Positions 25,585-34,161 are shown, counted from the first letter of the stretch. The stretch is 64,000 nt of DNA from DAOTVX01 sp034436015 (GCA_034436015.1 DAOTWG010000004.1:1-64000); one strand, 5' to 3'. The notes: generated by a model not told the origin, from the letters alone. A program made the numbers and translations.

Positions 25585-26335
25585 GTATCTGGCAATTGGT
25601 CTGGCCGCGATGTCGGCCGGCGTCGTAAACGCTCTGGCCGGTGGAGGTACGCTCATCACATTCCCAGCGCTTGTTGCTCTCGGCGTTCCGGCGATCACGG
25701 CGAATGTGACCAATACGGTAGCGCTCTGTCCGGGCTATTTGGGCGCGACGCTGGCGCAGGCAAAGGATTTACGCGGGCAACGACAGCGCCTGTGCGTGTT
25801 TCTGCCGGCCAGCGCGTTGGGAGGCGTAATCGGCGGCATCCTCCTTTTGCAAAGTGGAGAACGGGTATTTCGACAAATTGTGCCCTTTCTGATTCTAGCA
25901 GCCTCCTTTCTGTTGGCTGTACAGGAGCCATTGCGAACCTGGCTGACCAAGCGCGCCGGGCAGACCGGCAATCGTTCCATGGTAATATGGAGCGCGCTTC
26001 TTCCGGTCACCCTGGCTTCGATTTACGGCGGGTACTTCGGCGCTGGTTTGAGCGTTATTGTGTTGGCTGCGCTGGGCTTGTTAATCGGCGACACCCTGAC
26101 TCGCCTGAATGCTCTCAAACAGGTTATCGCCTTCGGTGTAAACATCGCGGCAGCTCTCTTTTTTGCCTTCTCAGGCGAAGTGCGTTGGGACATTGCGCTG
26201 GCCATGGCAGGCGGCGCCTCGTTAGGAGGAATGCTTGGCGGCAGACTAGCAGGTCGGATTCCTGCATCCGCTTTGCGCTTGGTGGTTGTATCGCTTGGCT
26301 TGCTAGTAGCCGTGATATACTTGCTGCGTGGATAA
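25568..26335 (+). CDS. Sulfite exporter TauE/SafE family protein
   Basis: A 255-residue, eight-TM protein of the TauE/SafE (DUF81) family, which exports organosulfonates, sulfite or similar anions. The two inverted repeats are marked by SAGVVNALAGGGTLITFPAL near the start and GGYFGAGLSVIVLAALG near 155. The start overlaps the phosphatase gene by 17 bases, so the two are translated together; a joint role is not obvious. Substrate unknown. Confidence 0.85.
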   Translation: MSSGVEYLAIGLAAMSAGVVNALAGGGTLITFPALVALGVPAITANVTNTVALCPGYLGATLAQAKDLRGQRQRLCVFLPASALGGVIGGILLLQSGERVFRQIVPFLILAASFLLAVQEPLRTWLTKRAGQTGNRSMVIWSALLPVTLASIYGGYFGAGLSVIVLAALGLLIGDTLTRLNALKQVIAFGVNIAAALFFAFSGEVRWDIALAMAGGASLGGMLGGRLAGRIPASALRLVVVSLGLLVAVIYLLRG

Positions 26336-26359
26336 TCCTTTCACTTCTGGAGGCGCAAT

Positions 26360-27166
26360 ATGCGTTGGGAAGAGCTGACCGGAGATCAATTCCCCAAAGC
26401 TGTGAAAGAAGTCAAGGGTGTTTGCCTCTTGCCGCTTTCTTGCATCGAACGACATGCTCATCACTTGCCACTCGGCACCGATATGTACATCGGTCGTGAA
26501 ATTTGCCGGCGAGCCGCCGCGCTGGAGCCGGCTATTATTTTCCCAGATTTTATCTTTACCCAGATTTTGGAGGCGCGACACTACCCCGGTTGTATCGGCA
26601 TCGAGCCACCGTTGATTCTCCAATTGCTCGACAGTGTATGTCGCGAAATTGCCCGCAATGGTTTGAAGAAAATCATTCTCGTCAACGCGCATGGCGGCAA
26701 TAACGCTCTAGTGCAGTTCTTTGCCCAGATTCAACTGGCGAGCCGCCGCGATTACGCTGTATACGTGTTGTCAACTTACAATGAACAGGCAGAGACAAGT
26801 CTTCAGGCGCAATGGGATACTCAGGTAGATGGTCACGCTGGCGAACGCGAGACGAGCGCCATCCTCATGATTCGGCCCGATTTGGTGCATAGAGACGCTA
26901 TTCCCGCCAACGAGGAGGGAATGCCGTTGGGTCGGCAAAAAGCATTACGCGAGTTGGGAGTGGGTACAGGGATTTGGTGGTATGCCGATCATCCCACACA
27001 CTATTGCGGCGACGCCCGTCCGGCCACAGCCGAAAAAGGGGACGCCTGGTTGGCGGCCTATGCCCGCGTCCTGGCAAAGATTATTCGCGCGGTGAAAGAG
27101 GATAAGGTCACCTTGCGCTTACAAGAGGAGTTCTTCGATCACCTGGAGAAGCGCGATCTGTCATGA
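26360..27166 (+). CDS. Creatininase family amidohydrolase
   Basis: A 268-residue member of the creatininase/MftE fold that hydrolyses amide or cyclic amide bonds with two metal ions. Metal ligands fit CIERHAHHLPLGTDM (Glu30, His32 or His34, Asp41), VNAHGGNNAL, and GHAGERETSAIL. The usual Gln-His-Gly-Pro-His stretch is replaced by Arg-His-Ala-His-His. It overlaps the NrtR-like regulator by 4 bases (ATGA). Family members act on creatinine, riboflavin precursors or mycofactocin peptide, so the substrate is open. Confidence 0.85.
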   Translation: MRWEELTGDQFPKAVKEVKGVCLLPLSCIERHAHHLPLGTDMYIGREICRRAAALEPAIIFPDFIFTQILEARHYPGCIGIEPPLILQLLDSVCREIARNGLKKIILVNAHGGNNALVQFFAQIQLASRRDYAVYVLSTYNEQAETSLQAQWDTQVDGHAGERETSAILMIRPDLVHRDAIPANEEGMPLGRQKALRELGVGTGIWWYADHPTHYCGDARPATAEKGDAWLAAYARVLAKIIRAVKEDKVTLRLQEEFFDHLEKRDLS

Positions 27167-27798
27167 GTACACTGCGGCTGTTGGTGAGTGTAGTCGTCTT
27201 TCGCCTGCACGAAGAGACTTTGCAAGTACTCCTATGTCCATCGCTGCAAGACTGGTTTGTGCCGTTGACGGAGGTAAGCGCGTCCGAATCCCTGGAAGAA
27301 ACAGCACAACGCCTTCTCGCGACACTGCTTGACAAGCGTCCGTCCTACCTGGAGCAGCTCTATACATACTATGACTCGCCGGAAAAAACGGGACAGGCAG
27401 CTGTCCGGGTAACTTATTATGCCCTCATACCCGTTCAAGCCAATGCGCGCGCGGAAGGGGTGGGTCGTTGGTATATCGTTCACGCCCTGCCCGATCTGCC
27501 TCCTCGTTGCCGCGAAGTGTTAAGCTACGCGCTACGCCGCCTGCGGTATAAGCTCGAATACAGTGCCGTCGGCTTCCAGTTGTTGCCTGAGGAATTCACC
27601 CTATCCGAACTGCAACATACCTACGAAATCATTCTCGGTGAGCGGCTAGACAAACGTAACTTCCGCCGCCGCATCTTGCAAGCCGAAATTATCGAAGAGA
27701 CCACGCATCGGCGCTGTGGCGAAGGCAGGCCGGCGCGTCTGTACCGCTATCGCCCCGACGCCGTCGCCGAAATTAAAGCGCGCCGCCTCTTCCCATAA
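27163..27798 (+). CDS. NrtR-like transcriptional regulator (Nudix plus winged helix)
   Basis: A 211-residue protein. Residues 1-140 have a Nudix fold but the Nudix box is degenerate: ASESLEETAQRLLATLLD lacks the REUxEE core, so hydrolysis is unlikely, as in NrtR. Residues about 140-208 form the NrtR winged helix (FTLSELQHTYEIILGERLDK, NFRRRI). NrtR proteins sense ADP-ribose and control NAD cofactor genes; other members of the group control sugar use. It is coupled to the creatininase gene. The operator and target genes were not identified. Confidence 0.8.
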   Translation: MSTLRLLVSVVVFRLHEETLQVLLCPSLQDWFVPLTEVSASESLEETAQRLLATLLDKRPSYLEQLYTYYDSPEKTGQAAVRVTYYALIPVQANARAEGVGRWYIVHALPDLPPRCREVLSYALRRLRYKLEYSAVGFQLLPEEFTLSELQHTYEIILGERLDKRNFRRRILQAEIIEETTHRRCGEGRPARLYRYRPDAVAEIKARRLFP

Positions 27799-27823
27799 GC
27801 CCTATGCTACATGGGTATTTGCC

Positions 27824-29032
27824 ATGTCTTCCTCTCTACGCCGTTTACATCCGAATATCTGGGTCGTCACAGCCACCTCGCTTCTGACCGACATCTCAAG
27901 CGAGATGATCGCCAATCTCATCCCCCTCTTCCTGACCAATGTACTCAAGACAGGTACGGCAGTTGTCGGCTTGATTGAGGGAATTGCCGAGACCACTGCC
28001 AGCCTGATGAAAATCTATTCCGGCGCGCTTGCGGACAAACTCGGCCGGCGCAAATGGTTGACGGTCGCCGGGTACGCGCTTTCCACAATCGCCAAGCCTT
28101 TCCTCTACTTTGCCCAGACGTGGCATTGGGTGCTCGGCGTACGTTTCGCCGACCGTCTGGGCAAAGGGATACGAACTGCGCCGCGCGATGCCTTGATCGC
28201 CGGCTCTGTGGGCGAGACCCAAAACCAGCGCGGACTGGCTTTCGGTTTGCATCGCGCCGGCGATACAGCCGGCGCCTTTCTGGGCCTATTGACCGCGACC
28301 ATCATCATCTGGTTGATGCAAGGCGGCGCTTTGACCCTGGAACATCGCACGTTCCAAATCGCCATCTTGGTCAGCGTTGTGCCGGCTGTCTTGGCCGTGC
28401 TGGTGCTCGCCTTTGGCGCGCGCGATGTGCCCGTTGCGCGCCAAAACGGTCAGGCCCCGTTGCTTAGCCTGAAAGGAGTGGACAAACGGTATAAACTTTT
28501 CCTGCTCGTCGTTGTGCTCTTCACGCTAGGAAATTCCTCCGATGCCTTCATCATTCTGCGTGGACAGGAACGTGGGCTGACCTTGATGCAGGTGATGGGC
28601 ATGTTGTTGACGTCCAACTTCGTTTACGCGATCTTCTCCGGTCCTCTGGGATCATTGTCCGACAGGCTCGGCCGTCGCCGAATCATCCTAGGCGGCTGGC
28701 TAGCCTACGGCCTGGTCTATCTGGGCTTGGCTCTGGCGCGCAGCGGTTGGCAGGTATGGCTTTTCTTTGGTCTCTACGGAATCTATTATGCAGCGACAGA
28801 AGGCGTGGCCAAAGCCTTGATTGCCGACCTTGTCCCGTCGGAACAGCATGGGACGGCATACGGGCTCTACAACGCGGCTGTTGGCCTTGCTGCCCTGCCA
28901 GCCTCGTTCATAGCCGGCTTCCTCTGGCAGGGAGCCTTCGGGTGGAACGGTCTTGGCGCCTCTGCCCCCTTCTACTTTGGCGCAATGCTCGCCTTGTTCG
29001 CCAGCTTGCTCTTCTGGCGATTGGTACGTTGA
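27824..29032 (+). CDS. MFS transporter
   Basis: A 402-residue, 12-TM major facilitator. Signature loops are SGALADKLGRRKWLTVAGYA between TM2 and TM3, and GSLSDRLGRRRIILGGWL in the second half. The N-terminal SLLTDISSEMIANLIPLFL motif is typical of a bacterial MFS group often annotated as drug or nickel resistance-like; the substrate is unknown. It follows the NrtR-like gene by 25 bases. ATG at 27824 opens at the usual N-terminus, with no strong ribosome binding site. It converges with the next gene 11 bases later. Confidence 0.8.
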   Translation: MSSSLRRLHPNIWVVTATSLLTDISSEMIANLIPLFLTNVLKTGTAVVGLIEGIAETTASLMKIYSGALADKLGRRKWLTVAGYALSTIAKPFLYFAQTWHWVLGVRFADRLGKGIRTAPRDALIAGSVGETQNQRGLAFGLHRAGDTAGAFLGLLTATIIIWLMQGGALTLEHRTFQIAILVSVVPAVLAVLVLAFGARDVPVARQNGQAPLLSLKGVDKRYKLFLLVVVLFTLGNSSDAFIILRGQERGLTLMQVMGMLLTSNFVYAIFSGPLGSLSDRLGRRRIILGGWLAYGLVYLGLALARSGWQVWLFFGLYGIYYAATEGVAKALIADLVPSEQHGTAYGLYNAAVGLAALPASFIAGFLWQGAFGWNGLGASAPFYFGAMLALFASLLFWRLVR

Positions 29033-29043
29033 CGGTCTCGAAT

Positions 29044-30234
29044 TCACTTCCACACTGTTAGGATCGGAATGGCCATTTCGTCAGCGGCATGACCTAAATA
29101 GGGCAATCCCCAGGCAAGTTCCACCGTTTTCAACAAGGAATAGTGGGTATAAGGTGTATCATCCTGAAACCCTTGTTTTGCCAAGGGGGAAATCAAAATA
29201 AGCGGCACGCGCCCACCAGCCTCTTCCGGCAAACCGCAGCAGGAACGATCCCCCTGGCCCTCCTCCCATGTAATGACCAATAGATAGGGCGCGCGCGCGG
29301 CGCGCGGTTGCAAGTAGACCAATAACTTGTTGACCCAGTGCGCCAGCCAGGCGTCAGCGATGGAAGAGGCGCAGTCATGACCGTTGTTGCATTGATTCGG
29401 GACGATGAAGGAAAACGCTGGCAAGGAATCAGCCGCGAGATCGCTTTCTAATTGTGTCAACGGCACAACGCTGCGCTCGCAACGTGTTGGGTTGTTCCGG
29501 ATGGAGTCGAAGTAGAGGAAAGGATTGTGTTTCTGAACATATGTAGCCGTATCACCCAAGTAGCAAGGGCGTGGCATATCCTCAAAATACCCTTTCCAAT
29601 CGCGGCCAGTCGCTTCCAGTTGGTCCACCAAGGTTGGCGCATCCACGAAACAATCCGTACAGTTGGTGGTGATGCCGAAGGTATCGCCGCCGATCAGGGC
29701 AAGGTAGTTGGGCAGACTCGGGTGCGTGATAGCGTAGTATTGCGTGAGCAAAGTGTATTCCTGCGCCCATCGATTCACCGTTGGCCAGGCGCTTCTCCCG
29801 ATCACGGAGCCGAATTCCCGATTTTCCAAGACGATAATCACGATGTGGGCAAAGTTCGGCACGAGAGGGCGTAGCGTCGCCGTAGCCGTGGGGGAAGGAG
29901 AGGGAGAGACTGTCGCGGTAGGGGAAGGAAAGGGAGAAACGGTCGCGTTGGGAGGAGCGCCGGTTGGTAGCGGGCCGGTATCCGTTGCTACAGGAGAGGG
30001 AGGGACATTCGCCGAATACCATGCTTGGCAAGACACCAAACCTGCTGCGAGAGCGGCAAGGAACAGCCAGCGGCAGAGAGGCTCGCGCGCTCTTTGCCTT
30101 ACCCATGCGAAAGTTATAGCACATCTCCTAGGAATTGCGCCAAAGAGCCGCACCGCCGACAATGCCTGCGTGCACGCCCTTTGCCTTAGAGGCTTGCCGA
30201 AATGAAGTCTTCTCTGTATGATAAAAGTGTTCAT
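29044..30234 (-). CDS. Lipoprotein phosphoesterase (acid phosphatase type)
   Basis: Up to 396 residues. A hydrophobic segment ends in a lipobox-like LVSC with Cys69, followed by a Ser/Pro/Thr-rich linker (about 80-115), then a phosphoesterase-family domain (PF04185 type): HIVIIVLENREFGSVIG, THPSLPNYLALIGG, PNQCNNGHDC and ITWEEGQG. This group includes acid phosphatases and phospholipase C. The start is uncertain: ATG 30234 gives an unusually long N-region but lies 6 bases after TAGGAT; GTG at 30153 would also work. It is probably surface-anchored. Confidence 0.75.
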   Translation of the reverse strand: MNTFIIQRRLHFGKPLRQRACTQALSAVRLFGAIPRRCAITFAWVRQRAREPLCRWLFLAALAAGLVSCQAWYSANVPPSPVATDTGPLPTGAPPNATVSPFPSPTATVSPSPSPTATATLRPLVPNFAHIVIIVLENREFGSVIGRSAWPTVNRWAQEYTLLTQYYAITHPSLPNYLALIGGDTFGITTNCTDCFVDAPTLVDQLEATGRDWKGYFEDMPRPCYLGDTATYVQKHNPFLYFDSIRNNPTRCERSVVPLTQLESDLAADSLPAFSFIVPNQCNNGHDCASSIADAWLAHWVNKLLVYLQPRAARAPYLLVITWEEGQGDRSCCGLPEEAGGRVPLILISPLAKQGFQDDTPYTHYSLLKTVELAWGLPYLGHAADEMAIPILTVWK

Positions 30235-30278
30235 GCTACTATCCTAACCGATCTTTCTGAATATCGAGGAGGCTACTT

Positions 30279-30764
30279 ATGGAACTCAAGACAATCAAGA
30301 TTGAAAAACCGGAAACCATCAACTTCATCCTGGGTCAAACTCATTTTATCAAAACGGTCGAGGATGTCCACGAGGCGTTGGTTAACGCCGCGCCAGGAAT
30401 AAAATTTGGGCTTGCTTTCTGCGAGGCATCGGGGAAATGCCTTGTGCGCTGGAGTGGAACGGACGCCGCAATGATTGAACTGGCAAAGAAAAACGCTTTG
30501 GCGATTAGCGCCGGGCATACCTTCCTCGTCTTTCTCGGAGAAGGCTTTTACCCCATCAACGTGTTGAACGCCATTAAAGCCGTGCCGGAGGTCTGTCGCA
30601 TTTTTTGCGCGACTGCCAATCCTACGGAGGTCATCGTGGCCGAGAGCGAACAGGGACGCGGTATCCTCGGCGTTATTGACGGCGCGTCGCCGCGGGGCGT
30701 GGAGGACGAAGAAGGTATCGCCTGGCGCAAAGAGTTTCTGCGGAAGATTGGATATAAGTTGTGA
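30279..30764 (+). CDS. Adenosine-specific kinase (DUF355)
   Basis: A 161-residue protein matching the DUF355/adenosine-specific kinase family, known from archaea and thermophilic bacteria. Landmarks are LGQTHFIKTVEDVHEAL, KFGLAFCEASGKCLVRWSGTD, AGHTFLVFLGEGFYPINVLN and GRGILGVIDGASP. The family is reported to phosphorylate adenosine. GAGGAGG upstream of the ATG is a strong site. The stop is followed in the same frame by another open stretch ending at 31079. Confidence 0.9.
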   Translation: MELKTIKIEKPETINFILGQTHFIKTVEDVHEALVNAAPGIKFGLAFCEASGKCLVRWSGTDAAMIELAKKNALAISAGHTFLVFLGEGFYPINVLNAIKAVPEVCRIFCATANPTEVIVAESEQGRGILGVIDGASPRGVEDEEGIAWRKEFLRKIGYKL

Positions 30765-30797
30765 GAAAGAACCCTCATCCGCGACGCGGCGCGGATC

Positions 30798-31079
30798 GTG
30801 CCACGCGCCTTCCCCGGTATTCCACCGGCAGAGGCAGAGGAATCCATCGCCGACGGCGAAGTCAAGCTCTACCCGGCCGGCGCGATTCGCTGCCATGAGG
30901 GTGAATTTTACATCGTTTTGCAGGAGGAGGTTGAAGTCACCAAGGTCATCAATAACCGTGAAGTGCGCTTCTTCCCTTGTTCCTTCTGGGACGTTTCCTG
31001 CTCCGATACAAGACAAAACGTATGGAGAGCGCGCAAGCAGAACGTGTCGCGGGTGAATGCCCGCGACATGCTTTTTTAA
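30798..31079 (+). CDS. Hypothetical protein in frame with the adenosine kinase
   Basis: 93 residues from a GTG at 30798, with no Shine-Dalgarno. The same frame is open back to the adenosine kinase stop at 30762-30764, and the 11 codons before the GTG look like coding sequence (ERTLIRDAARI). The body (CHEGEFYIVLQEEVEVTKV, NREVRFFPCSFWDVS) is beta-rich and unlike any family I recognise. Its last codons form a terminator hairpin. It could be a short independent gene, or a downstream extension reached by stop read-through or lost by mutation. Confidence 0.45.
   Translation: MPRAFPGIPPAEAEESIADGEVKLYPAGAIRCHEGEFYIVLQEEVEVTKVINNREVRFFPCSFWDVSCSDTRQNVWRARKQNVSRVNARDMLF
31045..31077 (+). terminator. 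Terminator at the end of the adenosine kinase transcript
   Basis: TGTCGCGGG pairs perfectly with CCCGCGACA around TGAATG, then TGC and six T. It lies inside the last codons of the 30798-31079 frame and at the junction with the convergent gene. Confidence 0.65.
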
Positions 31080-31801
31080 AAGGGCGGATAGGGAAAGACA
31101 CGACGATCTTTTGGAGGATGGGGAAATACGGGGTTTGCCAGAAGCGCCTGAGCGCGCTCCCGGAGAGCGGCTATTTCGCGGTGGGATAGGTAGGGTTGGA
31201 AGATGGTAAACACATCGCAGTCGGTGGACAGCAGGGGACGCACCGCCCGGAGCAGATTCTCTGCAATGGGTTCTCCAGCAAAATCCCAGAAGACCGTGCG
31301 CAGTTTTTCTTCTTCGTGGAAGCACAGTCCGTGATCAATGGCATACAGGCGACGAGTTCGTTTCTCGATCAAGACGTGACTCCCTTTGCGGTCCGCATTA
31401 TTGGCGAGGATATCGAACAAAACGACAGGCCGTAGGCGTTGACGATCCTCTTCCGTGAAGGCAAAGTAATGATACTCTGGTCGGTGAGGAATAAACTGTT
31501 GCACAACGCCCGGACCAAACGGCCCCTCGCGCAGAACAGTGCAAGGCACCAGATGCAGGCCAAGCAATTCGCTGAGTAAGTAAGCAGCGACCTCGCGTCG
31601 GCCCAGGGAACCGGGAGGAAAATCCCAAAGTGGACGTTCACCGGCCTGGGGCTTGTACACAGCCAGAATCGCGCGCCCCTGATAATGCACCTGGACGAGG
31701 AATGTGTAATTCGAACCCAGCAAAAACCGACCCTGCAGGGTGATGGCGCCGTTTTCCAGCGCTTCCGAGAGTGTAACCGGTGAGATCGAACATGGAGTCA
31801 T
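31076..31801 (-). CDS. SCO1664 family protein (PI3/4-kinase-like fold)
   Basis: About 241 residues. The protein matches the SCO1664 family, named from Streptomyces, with a phosphatidylinositol-kinase-like or HipA-like fold: FLVQVHYQGRAILAVYKPQAG, RREVAAYLLSELLGLHLVP, VVLFDILANNADRKGSHVL and AIDHGLCFHEEEKLRTVFW. The Lys in VYKP, the NNADRK catalytic-type loop and the DHG loop suggest ATP binding. Substrate unknown. ATG at 31801 is chosen because longer frames run into the divergent DUF429 gene. It overlaps the convergent upstream gene by 4 bases. Confidence 0.75.
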   Translation of the reverse strand: MTPCSISPVTLSEALENGAITLQGRFLLGSNYTFLVQVHYQGRAILAVYKPQAGERPLWDFPPGSLGRREVAAYLLSELLGLHLVPCTVLREGPFGPGVVQQFIPHRPEYHYFAFTEEDRQRLRPVVLFDILANNADRKGSHVLIEKRTRRLYAIDHGLCFHEEEKLRTVFWDFAGEPIAENLLRAVRPLLSTDCDVFTIFQPYLSHREIAALRERAQALLANPVFPHPPKDRRVFPYPPF

Positions 31802-31892
31802 AGGGAATGCGACGCAACTACACGGTTGCGCGACCGACGAATTTATCCTACACTTACAGTATACGCAGTGTACCATATCTGCGAGGCAGAGT

Positions 31893-32660
31893 ATGGCAAC
31901 AGAACAAGCAATTTTCTTCGGCGTGGATACCAGTGGAACAGGGAAACCCTTTACCTGTGCTGGGCTTGCAGAGAATGGGCGTTTGATGCTCCTGCAGAGC
32001 TGTGAGGAGGACGAACTGTTCTCTCTGGTACAGACGGCGCCTCGCGTTTGGATCGCCATCAATGCTCCGCCGCGTCCCAACCGTGGCCTGGTCAGAGAAC
32101 GTCTCGAGGGGAACGCGCCGCGCGCGGGTCAATTGCGCGGCGCGGACATGCGCCTGGCCGAATACGAACTCCGCAAACACGGCATCCATATCTCGGCCAC
32201 GCCTCACTATCTGACATCGTGTCCGCCCTGGATGCAGGCAGCTTTCTCGCTCTACCGAAAACTCAACGAAGCCGGTTTTCAATTCTACCCGGCTTCCTTG
32301 CATGCCGGTCATCAGATTCTAGAAACCCATCCTCATGCTGTGTTCTGCTCGCTACTAGGGAAACAACCTCTGCCCAAACCTAGCCTGGAAGGCCGCCTGC
32401 AACGCCAATTGATTCTGTACGAACAAGGCTTGCTGATTCGCGATCCGATGAATTTCTTTGAAGAAATCACGCGTCACCGCCTTCTTCAGGGAATTCTGCC
32501 GTTGGAGTACATTTACCAACCCGAGGAATTGGACGCGCTGGCAGCGGCCTGCGTTGCTTTTCTGGCATCTACACGTCCCGAGGAAGTCACCGTCGTCGGT
32601 GATCGAGAAGAGGGACAAATTGTGCTTCCTGTCAAGGCATTGAAAGAAGTGTACTTGTAG
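31893..32660 (+). CDS. DUF429 family protein
   Basis: A 255-residue protein of the DUF429 family, predicted to have an RNase H-like fold. Visible blocks are IFFGVDTSGTGKPFTCAGL (first acidic strand), VWIAINAPPRPNRG, RLAEYELRKHGIHISATPHY and HAGHQILETHPHAVFCSLLG. A C-terminal LDALAAACVAFL helix follows. DUF429 proteins have no assigned activity. ATG at 31893 is chosen over an upstream ATG because the family starts here. The gene is divergent from SCO1664 with about 90 bases between them. Confidence 0.75.
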   Translation: MATEQAIFFGVDTSGTGKPFTCAGLAENGRLMLLQSCEEDELFSLVQTAPRVWIAINAPPRPNRGLVRERLEGNAPRAGQLRGADMRLAEYELRKHGIHISATPHYLTSCPPWMQAAFSLYRKLNEAGFQFYPASLHAGHQILETHPHAVFCSLLGKQPLPKPSLEGRLQRQLILYEQGLLIRDPMNFFEEITRHRLLQGILPLEYIYQPEELDALAAACVAFLASTRPEEVTVVGDREEGQIVLPVKALKEVYL

Positions 32661-33321
32661 CAGACCATGTTTCCTAACCCTTTCGGCAACTATTCAGCCA
32701 GTTGTCATCCTATACGATTTACCTATGAATCTACCCGACTACAACATTGGTCCCGTCCTCGATATTTTTCCCGCCAGAATCCCGGGTAGGATAACGAATT
32801 TTGTGTAAAAAGAAGGTGGGAGCCGGTACCTTGCAGGCGCCATACCAAACATAGAGAAAACCATGGCTCCCCGAACACACCCTAAGACCTTTGACACAAC
32901 CATCCAGTCACATTCGGCGGCAGACGCCCGTTTTGGCGATTGGTGGGCTTGACCCGGAAGGCAAACAGGAAGTCTAAGCCTTCTGTGTGGGCGAACGAGA
33001 GAACCAGGATGCCTGAGAAGACTTGCTCGAAGACCCGAAAAGGCGCGGTGTGGTACCTATTGGCCTGCGAGTCACCGAGGGGAACAGGGCCCTGTGGAAC
33101 GCCATGGTCTTTCCCGACTTGCCCGATTCTCCATCAACAACCAACAATCCATAGGCTTCCTCGGCGACGTCCTCGGCCCGGCGCGCCATCTGACCGATAA
33201 AAGCGGTGAAGTTATGCTCTAGCACCTGCAAGTAGAGCACCCTCAAAAAGCACCTTGCCCTTAAAATTGTGGTAAACTATTCACAAGCAGTTTCCGAAAA
33301 GTTCACGTAGGCAGGCGATCC
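32661..33321. other. Gene-free stretch with possible ORF remnants
   Basis: About 660 bases. On the minus strand one frame from 33246 reads FIGQMARRAEDVAEEAYGLL then VVDGESGKSGKTMAFH. An adjoining frame carries VFSGILVLSFAHTEGLDFLF and FRVKPTNRQNGRLPPNVTG. These look like pieces of one frameshifted gene, but I cannot name the family. TAAACT at 33273-33278, preceded by GG, is a possible -10 for the next gene. No terminal repeats were seen. Confidence 0.35.
33273..33278 (+). promoter_or_regulatory. Possible -10 element (GGTAAACT) before the second response regulator
   Basis: TAAACT preceded by GG, 43 bases before the ATG at 33322. No good -35. It is a weaker member of the GG-TAnAAT set. Confidence 0.35.
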
Positions 33322-33714
33322 ATGGATAAGGATAAAATGAACATCCTTTGCATCGAAGATGAGGCGGAAATGATTGACCTCATCCGCCTCATTCTAGGAC
33401 GACGCGGTTACGAGGTGCGCGGCGCCAACGGCGGACGCCAGGGGCTGGAACTCATGCGTCAGGAACGTCCCGACCTCGTCTTGCTCGACCTAATGATGGC
33501 CGACATGGACGGCTGGGAGGTGTATCAGCGCATGAAGAACGATGCCGCCTTGAACGATATCCCGGTCATTGTGGTCACCGCCAAAGCGCAAAGCATTGAC
33601 CGCGTTCTGGGCCTGCATATCGCCAAAGTAGATGATTACATCACCAAACCCTTCAGCCCTCAGGAACTGCTCGCCGCCGTAGAAAAGGTGCTGAAGAAAA
33701 GCAGAAAGCGGTGA
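33322..33714 (+). CDS. Single-domain response regulator
   Basis: A 130-residue receiver domain alone. The acidic pair lies in LCIEDEAEM, the phospho-acceptor aspartate is in LLLDLMMADMDGW, the Thr in VIVVTAKAQ, and the Lys in DDYITKPFSPQELL. No output domain and no adjacent kinase. ATG 33322 or ATG 33337 could start it; neither has a strong site. It is followed by a clear terminator at 33740. Confidence 0.9.
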   Translation: MDKDKMNILCIEDEAEMIDLIRLILGRRGYEVRGANGGRQGLELMRQERPDLVLLDLMMADMDGWEVYQRMKNDAALNDIPVIVVTAKAQSIDRVLGLHIAKVDDYITKPFSPQELLAAVEKVLKKSRKR

Positions 33715-33739
33715 ACCGCTTGTTGTAGTCCAGCAGCGG

Positions 33740-33766
33740 AACGGGGCGCCATACGCCCCGTTTTGT
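33740..33766 (+). terminator. Terminator after the response regulator
   Basis: AACGGGGCG pairs perfectly with CGCCCCGTT around CCATA, followed by TTGT. It lies 25 bases after the stop codon. Confidence 0.7.
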
Positions 33767-33789
33767 GGTATGTCTCTTTTGCCCCTTCT

Positions 33790-34161
33790 ATGAGACACCA
33801 TTGCCTCATTGAAAACCAATCCCGGCCCCTGCTTACCCCCTTACGCGTCTTGTATTGCTCCAGCCTGCTTTGCCGCTTGCGGGGATTGATGTTCCGCCAG
33901 CGCGTGAATCCCGAAGAAGGAATCCTGCTCGTCAGCGGACATGACTCGTTCCTCGATTCGACAATCCACATGCTCTTTTGTTTTACCGACCTCGCCGTAA
34001 TCTGGATTAACGCAGCGCGTCGGGTAGTAGATGTGCGCCTGGCAAAAAAATGGGCGCCTGCGTATATGCCGCGCCGTCCTGCCCGCTACGTGCTCGAAGC
34101 GCATCCAAGCCGCCTTCCGGAATTTTGCATCGGCGACCAGATAGACTTTCATGACGCGTAA
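33790..34161 (+). CDS. DUF192 family protein
   Basis: About 123 residues. It matches DUF192: RLRGLMFRQRVNPEEGILLV, then STIHMLFCFTDLAVIWIN, VVDVRLAKKWAPAY and ARYVLEAHPSRL. The family is small, mostly secreted or cytosolic, with one compact beta-barrel domain and no known activity. A TTG at 33763 lies in the terminator, so ATG 33790 is preferred; no clear ribosome binding site. It overlaps the LysM/M23 gene by 11 bases, suggesting coupled translation. Confidence 0.75.
   Translation: MRHHCLIENQSRPLLTPLRVLYCSSLLCRLRGLMFRQRVNPEEGILLVSGHDSFLDSTIHMLFCFTDLAVIWINAARRVVDVRLAKKWAPAYMPRRPARYVLEAHPSRLPEFCIGDQIDFHDA

Noticed and set aside
27716..27823. Longer start for the second MFS transporter
   Set aside because: The extra 36 residues overlap the NrtR-like gene in another frame and precede the usual MFS N-terminus.
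32974..33246. 90-codon minus-strand frame with a P-loop-like GESGKSGKT
   Set aside because: The spacing does not fit a real Walker A motif and the frame breaks; kept only as a possible remnant.
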